DNA of 64,000 nucleotides from Mycolicibacterium fortuitum subsp. fortuitum (lineage in GTDB: Bacteria > Actinomycetota > Actinomycetes > Mycobacteriales > Mycobacteriaceae): assembly GCF_022179545.1 (NCBI RefSeq), contig NZ_AP025518.1:1054001-1118000 (forward strand), in the 5' to 3' direction. Each line of letters opens with the position of its first letter. Position 1 is the stretch's first letter. The notes beneath the pieces are model-generated. The model was not told the DNA's origin. It ran no database searches and saw nothing but the letters and a program-made list of their open reading frames with translations. Positions 32,304 to 40,673 of this stretch are shown piece by piece. Both the position numbers and the translations under genes were made by a program.

Positions 32304-33815
32304 TCAGCGCGAGATCGGCCAGACCGGGTCGGCGCATTCGGTGCCTTCCGCGGACAACTGCCGCTTGATCACCTTGAACGTCTCGGTGCGCGGCAAGGCC
32401 GTGCCGACCCGCACATAGGACGGCCACTGCTTGGGACCCAGATCCGGCTGTTCCGCCAGGAAGGCCCGGAACTTGTCCGCTTCGAACGGCGTTCCCGCCG
32501 CGAGCACGAGTGCCGCCATCACCTGATCGCCCACGTTGGGATCGGGGATCGGGTAGACCGCGACCTCGGTGACATCGGGATAGCGCAAGAGGATTCGCTC
32601 GATCGGCGCGGTACCCAAGTTTTCGCCGTCCACCCGCATCCAGTCGCCGAGACGTCCGGCGAAGTGCGCGTAACCGTCCTCGTCGAGGTAGGCCAGATCG
32701 CCCGTGTGGTAAACGCCGCCGGCCATCCGCTCGGCCTCGGCGTCGGGATCGTTGTAGTAGCCGCGGAACCAGCCGGCACCGGTGGGATTCACCAACTCGC
32801 CGACCACTCCGGGCGGGCACGGTTCGCCAGTTTCCACATCGACGATGGCCACCTGATCGGTGAGCGGTCCGAGCGCTCCTTCCGGTGTATCGGGTGTGCG
32901 GGCGATCGCGACACCGCCCTCGCTGGAACCGAATCCGTCGACCACCGTCACGCCGAACCTCTCGGCGAACCGGCGCAGATCACGCGGCGCACCCTCGTTG
33001 CCATACAGAATCCGCAACGGATTGTCGGCATCGTCGGGCGCCGGATCGGTGGCCAGGATGTAGGACAGCGGTTTACCGACGTAGTTCGCGTAGGTGGCGC
33101 CGAAGCGTCGGATGTCGGGCATGAATCCCGAAGCGGAGAACTTGCGCCGCAAGGCGATCGATGCCCCTGCCGCCGCTGCGACGGCCCAGCCGGCCATGAT
33201 CGCGTTGGAGTGGAACAGCGGCATCGACAGGTAGACGGTATCCGCGGGGCCGAGCCCGAAACGCTCGGCGAGCATGCGTCCCGGGAACGCCACCTTGTCG
33301 TGTGTGACCCGGACGGCCTTGGGATCACCGCTGGTCCCAGAGGTAAAGATGAGCATGAACAGGTCATCGGCCGACAAATCGGCGAAGGACACGGGAGTGT
33401 CGCGATATGACGCGAGTTCGGTTGCCCACTCAGCGGATTGGACGTCGATGAAATCCACGCCGGGCGGGACCGCGGCGGGATCGTCGGTCAGCACCAGCTG
33501 GCAGTCGGCCTTGGCGATGTCGCGGGTCAGAGCCTCGCCACGGCGCGTCTGATTGAGCCCGACGGGCACCAGCCCGGTCAGGCCCGCCGCCACCAGCAGG
33601 CTGGAGAAAAATGTGGTGTTGCCCAGCAGTGCCCCGATGTGTGGCGGCTGGGAGGGGTCCAACCGTGCCCGCAACGCCGCGGCCAGTTGTGCACCCGCGG
33701 CGATGTGGTCGGCCCAGCTGACGAATGAATCCTCTTGGTGGACACCACGGTCAGTGACATCTGCCAGCGGGATCAGCAGCTCGGTGACCGTCGGACCGAC
33801 GGTTGGACCCCCCAT
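32304..33815 (-). CDS. fadD17: Acyl-CoA synthetase FadD17
   Basis: A 503-residue ANL-family ligase. The ATP loop is MLIFTSGTSGDPKAVRVTH (about residue 165), the adenylate motif GFGSSEGG, and the C-terminal RTETFKVIKRQLSAEG holds the catalytic lysine. Size and neighbours match FadD17 (Rv3506), a CoA ligase for shortened (C24-type) steroid acids. It lies 2 bases after fadE27 in one unit fadE26-fadE27-fadD17, under the KstR box at 36153. Confidence 0.9.
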   Translation of the reverse strand: MGGPTVGPTVTELLIPLADVTDRGVHQEDSFVSWADHIAAGAQLAAALRARLDPSQPPHIGALLGNTTFFSSLLVAAGLTGLVPVGLNQTRRGEALTRDIAKADCQLVLTDDPAAVPPGVDFIDVQSAEWATELASYRDTPVSFADLSADDLFMLIFTSGTSGDPKAVRVTHDKVAFPGRMLAERFGLGPADTVYLSMPLFHSNAIMAGWAVAAAAGASIALRRKFSASGFMPDIRRFGATYANYVGKPLSYILATDPAPDDADNPLRILYGNEGAPRDLRRFAERFGVTVVDGFGSSEGGVAIARTPDTPEGALGPLTDQVAIVDVETGEPCPPGVVGELVNPTGAGWFRGYYNDPDAEAERMAGGVYHTGDLAYLDEDGYAHFAGRLGDWMRVDGENLGTAPIERILLRYPDVTEVAVYPIPDPNVGDQVMAALVLAAGTPFEADKFRAFLAEQPDLGPKQWPSYVRVGTALPRTETFKVIKRQLSAEGTECADPVWPISR

Positions 33816-33817
33816 CC

Positions 33818-34915
33818 CTAGACCGGGGTGTCGGCGAGTTCGCGGCCGATGCGCAGCAGCTGACCGGTCGCCCCGCCGAGGTTGAACTCCGTCTGCTTGG
33901 CGGCCAGGAAGTACCGGTGCACCGGGTGATCCATGTCGATGCCGACACCGCCGTGCACGTGGACCGCGGTGTGAGCGACGCGATGGCCGGCCTCGGCGGC
34001 CCAGAACGCCGCACTGGCGACGTCGATGTCGGCCGGCAGGTCCTCGGACAACCGCCAGGCTGCCTGGGTCAGCGTCAGCCGCAGGCCCTTGACGTCGATG
34101 TAGCCGTCGGCCAGTCGCGACGAGACGGCCTGGAAGCTGCCGATCGGCCGGTCGAACTGCTCGCGCTCACGGGCGTACTCCGAGGTGAGCTCCAGCGCCC
34201 TTTCCAGCACACCGAGCTGGAAAGCGCTGCGGCCCAACGCGGCATGCGTGGTGAGCCATTGCGCGACATCGGCGCCGCCGACGAGGCGGGCGCCCTCGAT
34301 CGTGGTGCCCTGCAGCTCGAGATGGGCGACGCTGCCCTTGCCGGTGGTGCTCAGCACGCTGACGGTCAGTCCGGGATCGTCGCCGGAGACCAGGAAGACG
34401 CCGAGACCGGACTCGGTCTCGGCGGGAACCAGGAAGGCGTCCGCGATCGGACCGTAGTTCACCTGGGTGCGGGTACCGGTGAGCTGGTAACCGGTGCCGT
34501 CGGCCTGAGCCTGCACCGGGCCCTGACCCATCTCGCCGTCGAGGGCCACCGCGAGGATCTTGTCGCCGGCCACGGCGGGCTGGGCCCACTCGGTGCGCAG
34601 TTCCTCGGACCCGAACGCGGCCAGCGCGCCGGCGCCGAGCACCACGGAATCCAGGTAGGGCACGGCGGCCAGCTGGCGTCCCAGTGCGGTCAGCACGGCA
34701 GCCTGCTCGAGCACACCCAGGCCACCGCCGCCCACCGACTCGGGAGCCGCGGCCGAGAGCACGTCGGCCTCGACCAGCTTGGCCCACAGATTGGTGTCGA
34801 AACGCTGCTCGAGCCCGTCGAGCTCACGCTGACGTTCTGGCGTGCACACCGATTCGGTGATCGTGCGCACCAGGCCACCCAGGTCGGCGGCCTCTTCGGT
34901 CGTCTTGAAATCCAT
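33818..34915 (-). CDS. fadE27: Acyl-CoA dehydrogenase FadE27 (ChsE5-like)
   Basis: A 365-residue acyl-CoA dehydrogenase-fold protein that matches FadE27 (Rv3505) in order and place. It has the YLDSVVLGAGALAAFG and TAVHVHGGVGIDMDHPVHRYF regions. In the actinobacterial steroid system FadE26 and FadE27 form an alpha2-beta2 enzyme, and the FadE27-type subunit lacks the catalytic Glu. It lies 13 bases after fadE26 and 2 bases before fadD17. Confidence 0.9.
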   Translation of the reverse strand: MDFKTTEEAADLGGLVRTITESVCTPERQRELDGLEQRFDTNLWAKLVEADVLSAAAPESVGGGGLGVLEQAAVLTALGRQLAAVPYLDSVVLGAGALAAFGSEELRTEWAQPAVAGDKILAVALDGEMGQGPVQAQADGTGYQLTGTRTQVNYGPIADAFLVPAETESGLGVFLVSGDDPGLTVSVLSTTGKGSVAHLELQGTTIEGARLVGGADVAQWLTTHAALGRSAFQLGVLERALELTSEYAREREQFDRPIGSFQAVSSRLADGYIDVKGLRLTLTQAAWRLSEDLPADIDVASAAFWAAEAGHRVAHTAVHVHGGVGIDMDHPVHRYFLAAKQTEFNLGGATGQLLRIGRELADTPV

Positions 34916-34928
34916 TGGTGTGCTGTCC

Positions 34929-36107
34929 TTACCGGTTCACTCGGGGCAGGCCGAGCGCGACCATGCCGATGATGTCACGCTGAATCTCGTTGGTGCCGCC
35001 GCCGAAGGTCAGGATCAGCGCTGACCGGTGGAACCGCTCGATGCGGCCACGCAGCAGCGCGCCCTTGCTGTCCGGGCGCAGCGTCGCCGAGGTGCCGAGC
35101 ACCTCCATCAGCAGGCGGTAGGCCTCGGTGGCCAACTCGGTGCCGTACACCTTGGCCGCCGACGCATCGGCGGGAGAAGGTGCGCCGTCGGCAGAGGCCA
35201 GCTCCCAGTTGATCAGCTTGAGCACCTCGGCCTTGGCGTGCACGCGAGCCAGGTTGAGTTGCACCCACTCGGAATCGATGACCCGCTTGCCGTGCACGTC
35301 CTTTGTGTTCTGGGCCCACTCCCGCACGCCGTCGAGCGCCACGTAGATCGGTTGGGCGGACACCAGTGCGACGCGCTCGTGGTTGAGCTGGTTGGTGACG
35401 AGCTTCCAGCCCGCGTTCTCCTCACCCACCAGGTTGGTGGCCGGGATGCGCACGTCTTGGTAATAGGTGGCGCTGGTGTCGACACCGGACATGGTGTGCA
35501 CCGGCGTCCAGGAGAAGCCCTCGGCAGTGGTCGGCATGATCAGCATCGAGATGCCGCGGTGCTTCTTGGCCTCGGGGTTGGTGCGCACGGCCAGCCATAC
35601 GTAGTCGGCGTAGGCGATCAGCGACGTCCACATCTTCTGGCCGTTGACGACGTAATCGTCACCGTCGCGGACGGCCGTGGTGCGCAGCGCTGCCAGGTCG
35701 GTGCCCGCGCCGGGCTCGGAGTAGCCGATGGAGAAGTGCAGCTCACCCGCGGCGATCTTGGGGAGGAAGAACTTCTTCTGCTCCTCGGTGCCGAAGTGCA
35801 TGATCGTCGGCGCGACGCTGTTGATCGTCAGGAACGGCACCGGGGCACCGGCGATCGCGGCCTCGTCGGTGAAGATCAGGCCGTCCATAGGCGGACGGGC
35901 CTGGCCGCCGAATTCCTCGGGCCAGCTCAGGGTCAGCCAGCCGTCCTTGCCCATCTGCGCGACGGTGTCGCGATAGACGTTGCCGCGTCCCATCTCGCCC
36001 TCGGACGAGCTGAGCGCCTCGACCCGTTCGGGGGTCATCAACTTGGAGAAGTACGCGCGCAACTCGCGGCGTAGCTCCTCCTGCTCGGGGGTGTAACCGA
36101 TCCGCAT
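34929..36107 (-). CDS. fadE26: Acyl-CoA dehydrogenase FadE26 (ChsE4-like)
   Basis: A 392-residue acyl-CoA dehydrogenase. FSIGYSEPGAGTDLAALRT and YVVNGQKMWTSLI bind FAD and substrate; NHERVAL places the catalytic glutamate at Glu244. Length and order match FadE26 (Rv3504). With FadE27 it forms ChsE4-ChsE5, which dehydrogenates the C27 and C24 steroid CoA thioesters. It is the first gene of its unit, divergent from fdxD, with a KstR box in the gap. Confidence 0.92.
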   Translation of the reverse strand: MRIGYTPEQEELRRELRAYFSKLMTPERVEALSSSEGEMGRGNVYRDTVAQMGKDGWLTLSWPEEFGGQARPPMDGLIFTDEAAIAGAPVPFLTINSVAPTIMHFGTEEQKKFFLPKIAAGELHFSIGYSEPGAGTDLAALRTTAVRDGDDYVVNGQKMWTSLIAYADYVWLAVRTNPEAKKHRGISMLIMPTTAEGFSWTPVHTMSGVDTSATYYQDVRIPATNLVGEENAGWKLVTNQLNHERVALVSAQPIYVALDGVREWAQNTKDVHGKRVIDSEWVQLNLARVHAKAEVLKLINWELASADGAPSPADASAAKVYGTELATEAYRLLMEVLGTSATLRPDSKGALLRGRIERFHRSALILTFGGGTNEIQRDIIGMVALGLPRVNR

Positions 36108-36152
36108 TGCGTTGCATCCTCACTGCTTGATAGACCTGAGTTCTCACCTGGT

Positions 36153-36166
36153 TGTAACACGTTCTA
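36153..36166. promoter_or_regulatory. KstR operator of fadE26 and fdxD
   Basis: TGTAACACGTTCTA fits the KstR consensus fully and is identical to the echA19/fadD19 box at 24198-24211. It lies 46 bases upstream of fadE26 and 107 bases upstream of fdxD. Confidence 0.9.
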
Positions 36167-36272
36167 GTCTTAGGATCCAGGCCGGTGTCTGACTGGTATT
36201 CGTCAGGTGTGGTCGTATTCTGTGGCTGCGCGCACGCAGCCCCGTGCGTGCACACGTCGTGAGGAGGTCGCC

Positions 36273-36464
36273 ATGCGAGTAGAAGTTGACCGTGATCGCT
36301 GTGAAGGTAACGCGGTCTGCGTGGGTATTGCCCCCGATTTGTTCGATCTTGATGACGACGACTACGCCGTGGTCAAGGCCGATCCGGTGCCTGCCGACCA
36401 GGAAGGTCTGGCCGAGCAGTCCATCGCCGAATGCCCCCGTGCAGCCCTGATCCGAAAAGACTAG
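36273..36464 (+). CDS. fdxD: [3Fe-4S] ferredoxin FdxD
   Basis: A 63-residue ferredoxin, the same size as FdxD (Rv3503c). Three cysteines, at residues 10, 16 and 54 (RCEGNAVCV and AECPRAAL), fit a single [3Fe-4S] cluster. ATG 36273 has a strong GAGGAGG site. It is the likely electron donor to a steroid P450 such as CYP142 or CYP125; this is inferred from co-regulation. hsd4A follows 38 bases downstream. Confidence 0.92.
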   Translation: MRVEVDRDRCEGNAVCVGIAPDLFDLDDDDYAVVKADPVPADQEGLAEQSIAECPRAALIRKD

Positions 36465-36502
36465 AGGTATTCATAAATGACGCCGCGCACGCGAGGAGCG
36501 AA

Positions 36503-37423
36503 ATGACCACTGACGACGCTCAGATCGATCTGTCCGGAAAGGTGGCCGTGGTCACCGGTGCCGCCGCGGGCCTCGGCCGTGCCGAAGCCATCGGTCTGGC
36601 GAAGGCCGGCGCCACCGTGGTGGTCAACGACATGGCCGGCGCGCTGGACGCCTCCGACGTCCTCGACGAGATCGCGGCCGCAGGCTCCAAGGGTGTCGCC
36701 GTGGCCGGGGACATCAGTGCGCGCACGACCGCCGACGAGCTGGTCGCCACCGCCGACGGTCTGGGCGGTCTGGACATCGTCGTCAACAACGCGGGCATCA
36801 CCCGTGACCGGATCCTGTTCAACATGAGCGACGAAGAGTGGGACGCCGTCATCGCAGTGCACCTGCGCGGCCACTTCCTGCTCACCCGCAACGCCGCCGT
36901 GTATTGGCGTAACAAGGCCAAGGCGGGGGACGGGACCGTCTACGGCCGGATCATCAACACGTCGTCGGAGGCCGGTCTGTCAGGTCCGGTCGGACAGCCC
37001 AACTACGGAGCCGCCAAGGCCGGTATCACCGCGCTGACGGTGTCGGCGGCCCGGGCCCTGGAACGCTTCGGCGTGCGGGCCAACGCGATCGCCCCGCGTG
37101 CCCGCACCGCCATGACCGCCGGCGTCTTCGGGGATGCTCCCGAAACGCCCGACGGTCAGATCGACCCGCTGTCGACCGATCACGTCGTCACCCTCGTGCG
37201 ATTCTTGGCCGCCCCGGCGTCCGAAGCTGTCAACGCTCAGCTGTTCATCGTCTATGGTCCAACTGTCACGTTGGTCGCGCCCCCCACCGCGGAGAAGCAC
37301 TTCACCGCGAACTCCGACGCGTGGGATCCGGCAGACCTCAGCGGGGCACTGCACGATTACTTTGCTGATCGTGACGCGGCGCGTGGATTCTCGGCCACCG
37401 AGCTGATGGCGTCACGAGACTGA
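36503..37423 (+). CDS. hsd4A: 17-beta-hydroxysteroid dehydrogenase / 3-hydroxyacyl-CoA dehydrogenase Hsd4A
   Basis: A 306-residue SDR. GAAAGLGRAEA is the nucleotide motif, VNNAGITRDR the NNAG motif, INTSSEAG gives the serine and YGAAKAGI the Tyr-x3-Lys pair. It matches Rv3502c, whose product oxidises the 22-hydroxyacyl-CoA of the steroid side chain and also 17-beta-hydroxysteroids. ATG 36503 has GAGGAGCGAA upstream. It ends before the mce4 promoter region. Confidence 0.88.
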   Translation: MTTDDAQIDLSGKVAVVTGAAAGLGRAEAIGLAKAGATVVVNDMAGALDASDVLDEIAAAGSKGVAVAGDISARTTADELVATADGLGGLDIVVNNAGITRDRILFNMSDEEWDAVIAVHLRGHFLLTRNAAVYWRNKAKAGDGTVYGRIINTSSEAGLSGPVGQPNYGAAKAGITALTVSAARALERFGVRANAIAPRARTAMTAGVFGDAPETPDGQIDPLSTDHVVTLVRFLAAPASEAVNAQLFIVYGPTVTLVAPPTAEKHFTANSDAWDPADLSGALHDYFADRDAARGFSATELMASRD

Positions 37424-37452
37424 CAGTCTCGTGGAGGGTCGCTCAACGAGAC

Positions 37453-37466
37453 TGGAACATGTTTCA
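37453..37466. promoter_or_regulatory. KstR-type box 1 upstream of mce4
   Basis: TGGAACATGTTTCA matches TnnAACnnGTTnnA fully. It lies 80 bases upstream of the presumed mce4 -35 element and may support cooperative repression with the second box at 37541. Confidence 0.75.
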
Positions 37467-37532
37467 GTTGATAGTCGGCCTAACATGTCCTGAGCTGGGA
37501 AAACCGCTGTTGAAGCCGATATTTTGAATTCT

Positions 37533-37562
37533 TTGACAGTGCGAACATGTTCTAGTTAATAT
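37533..37562 (+). promoter_or_regulatory. mce4 operon promoter
   Basis: TTGACA at 37533-37538 and TAATAT at 37557-37562 are near-consensus -35 and -10 elements with an 18-bp spacer. The second KstR box occupies the spacer. A leader of about 125 bases would run to the yrbE4A start. Confidence 0.75.
37541..37554. promoter_or_regulatory. KstR box 2 inside the mce4 promoter spacer
   Basis: GCGAACATGTTCTA matches the KstR consensus except for the first base. It lies exactly between the -35 and -10 elements, so bound KstR would block RNA polymerase. This agrees with the known cholesterol induction of mce4. Confidence 0.85.
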
Positions 37563-37696
37563 GATCCGGCTCACTAAGAGCGTGATAAGACAAAGGGGTG
37601 GGAGGGCAGCCACGACATGTGGCTGTCAATTTTTCGCTAACGCGAGATTCCGCGAAATTTCCCCCACCCGCGAGTACCCCGAGAACGGAGCCCAGG

Positions 37697-38461
37697 TTGA
37701 TCGAACAGCTTGCGGTTCCGGCCCGGGCCGTGGGCGGCTTCGTCGAGATGTCCTTGGACACCTTCGCCAAGATGTTCCGTCGACCGTTCCAGTTCAAGGA
37801 GTTCCTTGATCAAACCTGGATGATCGCACGCGTCTCGCTGGTGCCCACCCTGCTCGTCGCCATCCCTTTCACCGTCCTGGTCGCGTTCACGCTCAACATC
37901 CTTCTTCGTGAGATCGGCGCCGCCGACCTGTCCGGCGCAGGCACCGCCTTCGGCACCATCACCCAGCTCGGTCCGGTCGTGACCGTGCTGGTGGTCGCCG
38001 GCGCCGGTGCCACAGCGATCTGCGCAGACCTGGGTGCCCGCACCATCCGCGAAGAGATCGACGCGATGCGGGTGCTGGGCATCGATCCGATCCAGCGGCT
38101 CGTCGTGCCCCGCGTGCTGGCCTCGACCTTCGTGGCGCTGTTGCTCAACGGCCTGGTCTGTGCGATCGGTCTGGCCGGCGGCTATGTGTTCTCCGTGTTC
38201 CTGCAGGGCGTCAACCCGGGTTCGTTCATCAACGGCCTGACGGTGCTGACCGGTCTCGGCGAGTTGGTGCTCGCCGAGATCAAGGCGCTGCTGTTCGGTG
38301 TCGTGGCCGGCTTGGTCGGGTGCTACCGCGGTTTGACCGTAAAGGGAGGCCCGAAGGGTGTCGGTAACGCAGTGAACGAAACGGTGGTCTACGCCTTCAT
38401 CTGCCTGTTCGTGATCAACGTGATCATGACGGCTATCGGGGTGAGAGTGCTGGTGCGTTGA
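37697..38461 (+). CDS. yrbE4A: Mce4 ABC-transporter permease YrbE4A
   Basis: A 254-residue MlaE-type permease with five to six membrane helices and the EEIDAMRVLGID loop typical of the family. TTG 37697 (IEQLAVPARAVGG) gives exactly the length of YrbE4A in M. tuberculosis and has GGAG six bases upstream; the frame to 37598 is not needed. It forms the inner-membrane channel of the Mce4 cholesterol importer with YrbE4B. The stop overlaps by one base with the repeat minicistron. Confidence 0.95.
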   Translation: MIEQLAVPARAVGGFVEMSLDTFAKMFRRPFQFKEFLDQTWMIARVSLVPTLLVAIPFTVLVAFTLNILLREIGAADLSGAGTAFGTITQLGPVVTVLVVAGAGATAICADLGARTIREEIDAMRVLGIDPIQRLVVPRVLASTFVALLLNGLVCAIGLAGGYVFSVFLQGVNPGSFINGLTVLTGLGELVLAEIKALLFGVVAGLVGCYRGLTVKGGPKGVGNAVNETVVYAFICLFVINVIMTAIGVRVLVR

Positions 38462-38600
38462 TGAGCGCTTGCGCGAAGAACATGGAACTGATGAGCGCTT
38501 GCGCGAAGAACATGGAACTGATGAGCGCTTGCGCGAAGAACATGGAACTGATGAGCGCTTGCGCGAAGAACATGGAACTGATGAGCGCTTGCGCGAAGAA
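38461..38600 (+). repeat. 30-bp tandem repeat between yrbE4A and yrbE4B (4 full units + 20 bp)
   Basis: The 30-base unit beginning ATGAGCGCTTGCGCGAAGAA occurs four times without a change (38461-38580), and its first 20 bases a fifth time (38581-38600). Each unit holds a GAAGAA ribosome-site-like stretch followed by ATG codons. As 30 is divisible by three, gain or loss of units keeps all frames. Confidence 0.98.
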
Positions 38601-38613
38601 GGTCCAGCCATGA
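38461..38613 (+). CDS. Possible 50-residue repeat minicistron between yrbE4A and yrbE4B
   Basis: ATG 38461 overlaps the yrbE4A stop (TGATG) and the TGA at 38611-38613 overlaps the yrbE4B ATG (ATGA). The reading frame gives four copies of MSACAKNMEL and a last MSACAKKVQP. Such overlap at both ends would couple translation from YrbE4A to YrbE4B through the minicistron. No homolog is known to me; the peptide may have no function itself. It was found from sequence, as it is below the usual size for gene calls. Confidence 0.45.
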   Translation: MSACAKNMELMSACAKNMELMSACAKNMELMSACAKNMELMSACAKKVQP

Positions 38614-39452
38614 GTTATGACGCCACACTCCGCTTCCGCCGCCTGTTCCGCGGCGTGCCCAAGGCCGTCGACAACATCGGGGAGCAGGCGCTCTTCTACG
38701 GCGAGACCATCCGGTATTTGCCCAACGCGCTCAACCGGTACCGCAAGGAGACCATCCGACTGGTCGCCGAGATGACCATGGGCGCGGGTGCCCTGGTGAT
38801 GATCGGCGGCACCGTCGGCGTCGCCGCATTCCTCACCCTGGCCTCCGGTGGTGTCATCGCGGTGCAGGGTTATTCGTCGCTGGGCAACATCGGCATCGAG
38901 GCCCTGACGGGCTTCCTGTCGGCGTTCCTCAACGTGCGCATCGTGGCCCCGGTGATCGCCGGTATCGCCCTGGCCGCCACCATCGGCGCAGGCGCCACCG
39001 CCCAACTCGGCGCCATGCGGGTGGCCGAGGAGGTCGACGCCGTCGAAGCGATGGCCGTGCACGCGGTGTCCTACCTGGTGTCCACCCGGTTGCTGGCCGG
39101 CCTGATCGCGATCGTGCCGCTGTACTCACTGTCGGTGCTGGCCGCGTTCTTCGCCGCGAGGTTCACCACGGTGTTCATCAACGGCCAGTCCGCCGGCTTG
39201 TACGACCACTACTTCAACACCTTCCTGATACCGAGCGATCTGCTGTGGTCGTTCCTACAGGCGATCGTCATGGCGGTTGCGGTGATGCTCGTGCACACCT
39301 ACTACGGCTACAACGCCTCCGGCGGTCCGGTCGGCGTGGGCATCGCGGTCGGTCAGGCCGTGCGCACCTCGCTGATCGTCGTCGTCACCATCACGCTGTT
39401 CATCTCCCTGGCCGTCTACGGCGCGTCCGGCAACTTCAACCTTTCCGGGTAG
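38610..39452 (+). CDS. yrbE4B: Mce4 ABC-transporter permease YrbE4B
   Basis: A 280-residue MlaE-type permease, the same length as the M. tuberculosis protein, starting MSYDATLRFRRLFRG. It has five to six membrane helices and the loop EEVDAVEAMAVHAVSYLVSTR. ATG 38610 has GAAGAAGG seven bases upstream. A TTG at 38469 in the same frame would add a repeat-coded tail of EEHGTDERLR units; the usual family length argues against it. Confidence 0.94.
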   Translation: MSYDATLRFRRLFRGVPKAVDNIGEQALFYGETIRYLPNALNRYRKETIRLVAEMTMGAGALVMIGGTVGVAAFLTLASGGVIAVQGYSSLGNIGIEALTGFLSAFLNVRIVAPVIAGIALAATIGAGATAQLGAMRVAEEVDAVEAMAVHAVSYLVSTRLLAGLIAIVPLYSLSVLAAFFAARFTTVFINGQSAGLYDHYFNTFLIPSDLLWSFLQAIVMAVAVMLVHTYYGYNASGGPVGVGIAVGQAVRTSLIVVVTITLFISLAVYGASGNFNLSG

Positions 39453-39467
39453 GTGGCAGGAATCTCT

Positions 39468-40673
39468 ATGTCAGACGAACCCTCGAAGCATCGGCGTCAC
39501 GTCAGGATCGCCGCGGCGATCCTGGCCGCGATCGTGGCCGCCGCGGTGGTCTTCACCTACTTGTCGTACACGGCGGCGTTCACGCCGACCGACACCGTCA
39601 GCCTGACGGCGCCGCGCGCCGGCCTGGTGATGGAGCGCGACGCGAAGGTGAAGTACCGCGGCATCCAGATCGGCAAGGTCTCCGACATCGCTTACGCCGG
39701 CAACGAGGCGAAGCTGACGTTGTCCATCAAGCGCGGCGAGATGCGGTACATCCCGTCCAACGCCACGGTGCGGATCGCGGGCAACACGATCTTCGGCGCG
39801 AAGTCGGTGGAGTTCCTGCCGCCGAAGAAACCGCAGCCGACCTCGTTGCGGCCGGGCAGCACCGTGGCTGCCAAGGACGTGCAGCTGGAGGTCAACACCC
39901 TCTTCCAGACCCTGTCAGATGTGCTCAACAAGATCGACCCGGTCAGCCTGAACGCCACGCTGAGCGCCCTCGGTGAGGGCCTGCGTGGGCACGGCGACGA
40001 TCTGGGCGTGGCCATGTCCGGGCTCAACAGCTATCTGGCGCAGATCAATCCGAAGCTGCCCACACTGCAGGACGACTTCGCCAAGGCCGCCGCGGTGGCC
40101 AACATCTACGGTGACGCCGGACCGGACCTGGCCCGCATCGTCGACAACGTGCCCGCCCTCAACAAGACCATCGTCGACGAGAAGACCAATCTCAACGCCA
40201 CGCTGCTCGCCGCGACCGGGTTGGCGAACAACGGCACCGCGACCTTGCAGCCGGCCGCCGACGACTACATCGCCGCGATCCAGCGGCTGCGGGCCCCGTT
40301 GAAGGTGGCGGGGGAGTACTCGCCGGAGTTCGGCTGCATCCTCAAGGGCACCTCGAATGCCGTCGACCGGTTCGCGCCGATCATCGGTGGTATCCGTCCG
40401 GGTCTGTTCGTGTCATCGAACTTCCTGCCCGGCGCGCCGGCGTACACCTACCCGGAGAGCCTGCCGATCGTCAACGCTTCGGGTGGCCCCAACTGCCGTG
40501 GTCTGCCGGACATCCCGTCCAAGCAGTTCGGCGGTAGCTGGTTCCACTCGCCGTTCCTGGTGACGGACAACGCCTACGTGCCGTTCCAGCCGAACACCGA
40601 GGTGCAGTTCGACGCTCCGGCGACCCTGCAGTTCCTGTTCAATGGCGCGTTCGCGGAGAGGGATCGCTTCTGA
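39468..40673 (+). CDS. mce4A: Mce-family protein Mce4A
   Basis: A 401-residue Mce protein: N-terminal membrane anchor (RIAAAILAAIVAAAVVFTYL), one MCE/MlaD domain (TAPRAGLVMERDAKVKYRGIQIGKVSDI split, residues about 40-125), a long helical stretch and a C-terminal tail ending FNGAFAERD. Mce4A-F form the periplasmic channel that shuttles cholesterol to the YrbE4 permease. ATG 39468 has GCAGGAA upstream; a GTG at 39453 directly after the yrbE4B stop is the alternative. The gene overlaps mce4B by one base. Confidence 0.94.
   Translation: MSDEPSKHRRHVRIAAAILAAIVAAAVVFTYLSYTAAFTPTDTVSLTAPRAGLVMERDAKVKYRGIQIGKVSDIAYAGNEAKLTLSIKRGEMRYIPSNATVRIAGNTIFGAKSVEFLPPKKPQPTSLRPGSTVAAKDVQLEVNTLFQTLSDVLNKIDPVSLNATLSALGEGLRGHGDDLGVAMSGLNSYLAQINPKLPTLQDDFAKAAAVANIYGDAGPDLARIVDNVPALNKTIVDEKTNLNATLLAATGLANNGTATLQPAADDYIAAIQRLRAPLKVAGEYSPEFGCILKGTSNAVDRFAPIIGGIRPGLFVSSNFLPGAPAYTYPESLPIVNASGGPNCRGLPDIPSKQFGGSWFHSPFLVTDNAYVPFQPNTEVQFDAPATLQFLFNGAFAERDRF

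Noticed and set aside
38461..38600. CRISPR array
   Set aside because: The 30-bp units are directly joined without spacers and lie inside an operon; no cas genes are present.
38469..38609. N-terminal extension of yrbE4B made of EEHGTDERLR repeats from TTG 38469
   Set aside because: The ATG at 38610 gives exactly the usual length and start of YrbE4B and has its own ribosome site; the extension is just the repeat read in another frame.
39453..39467. GTG start of mce4A directly after the yrbE4B stop
   Set aside because: The ATG at 39468 has a better ribosome site and gives a length close to the known protein; the GTG remains possible.
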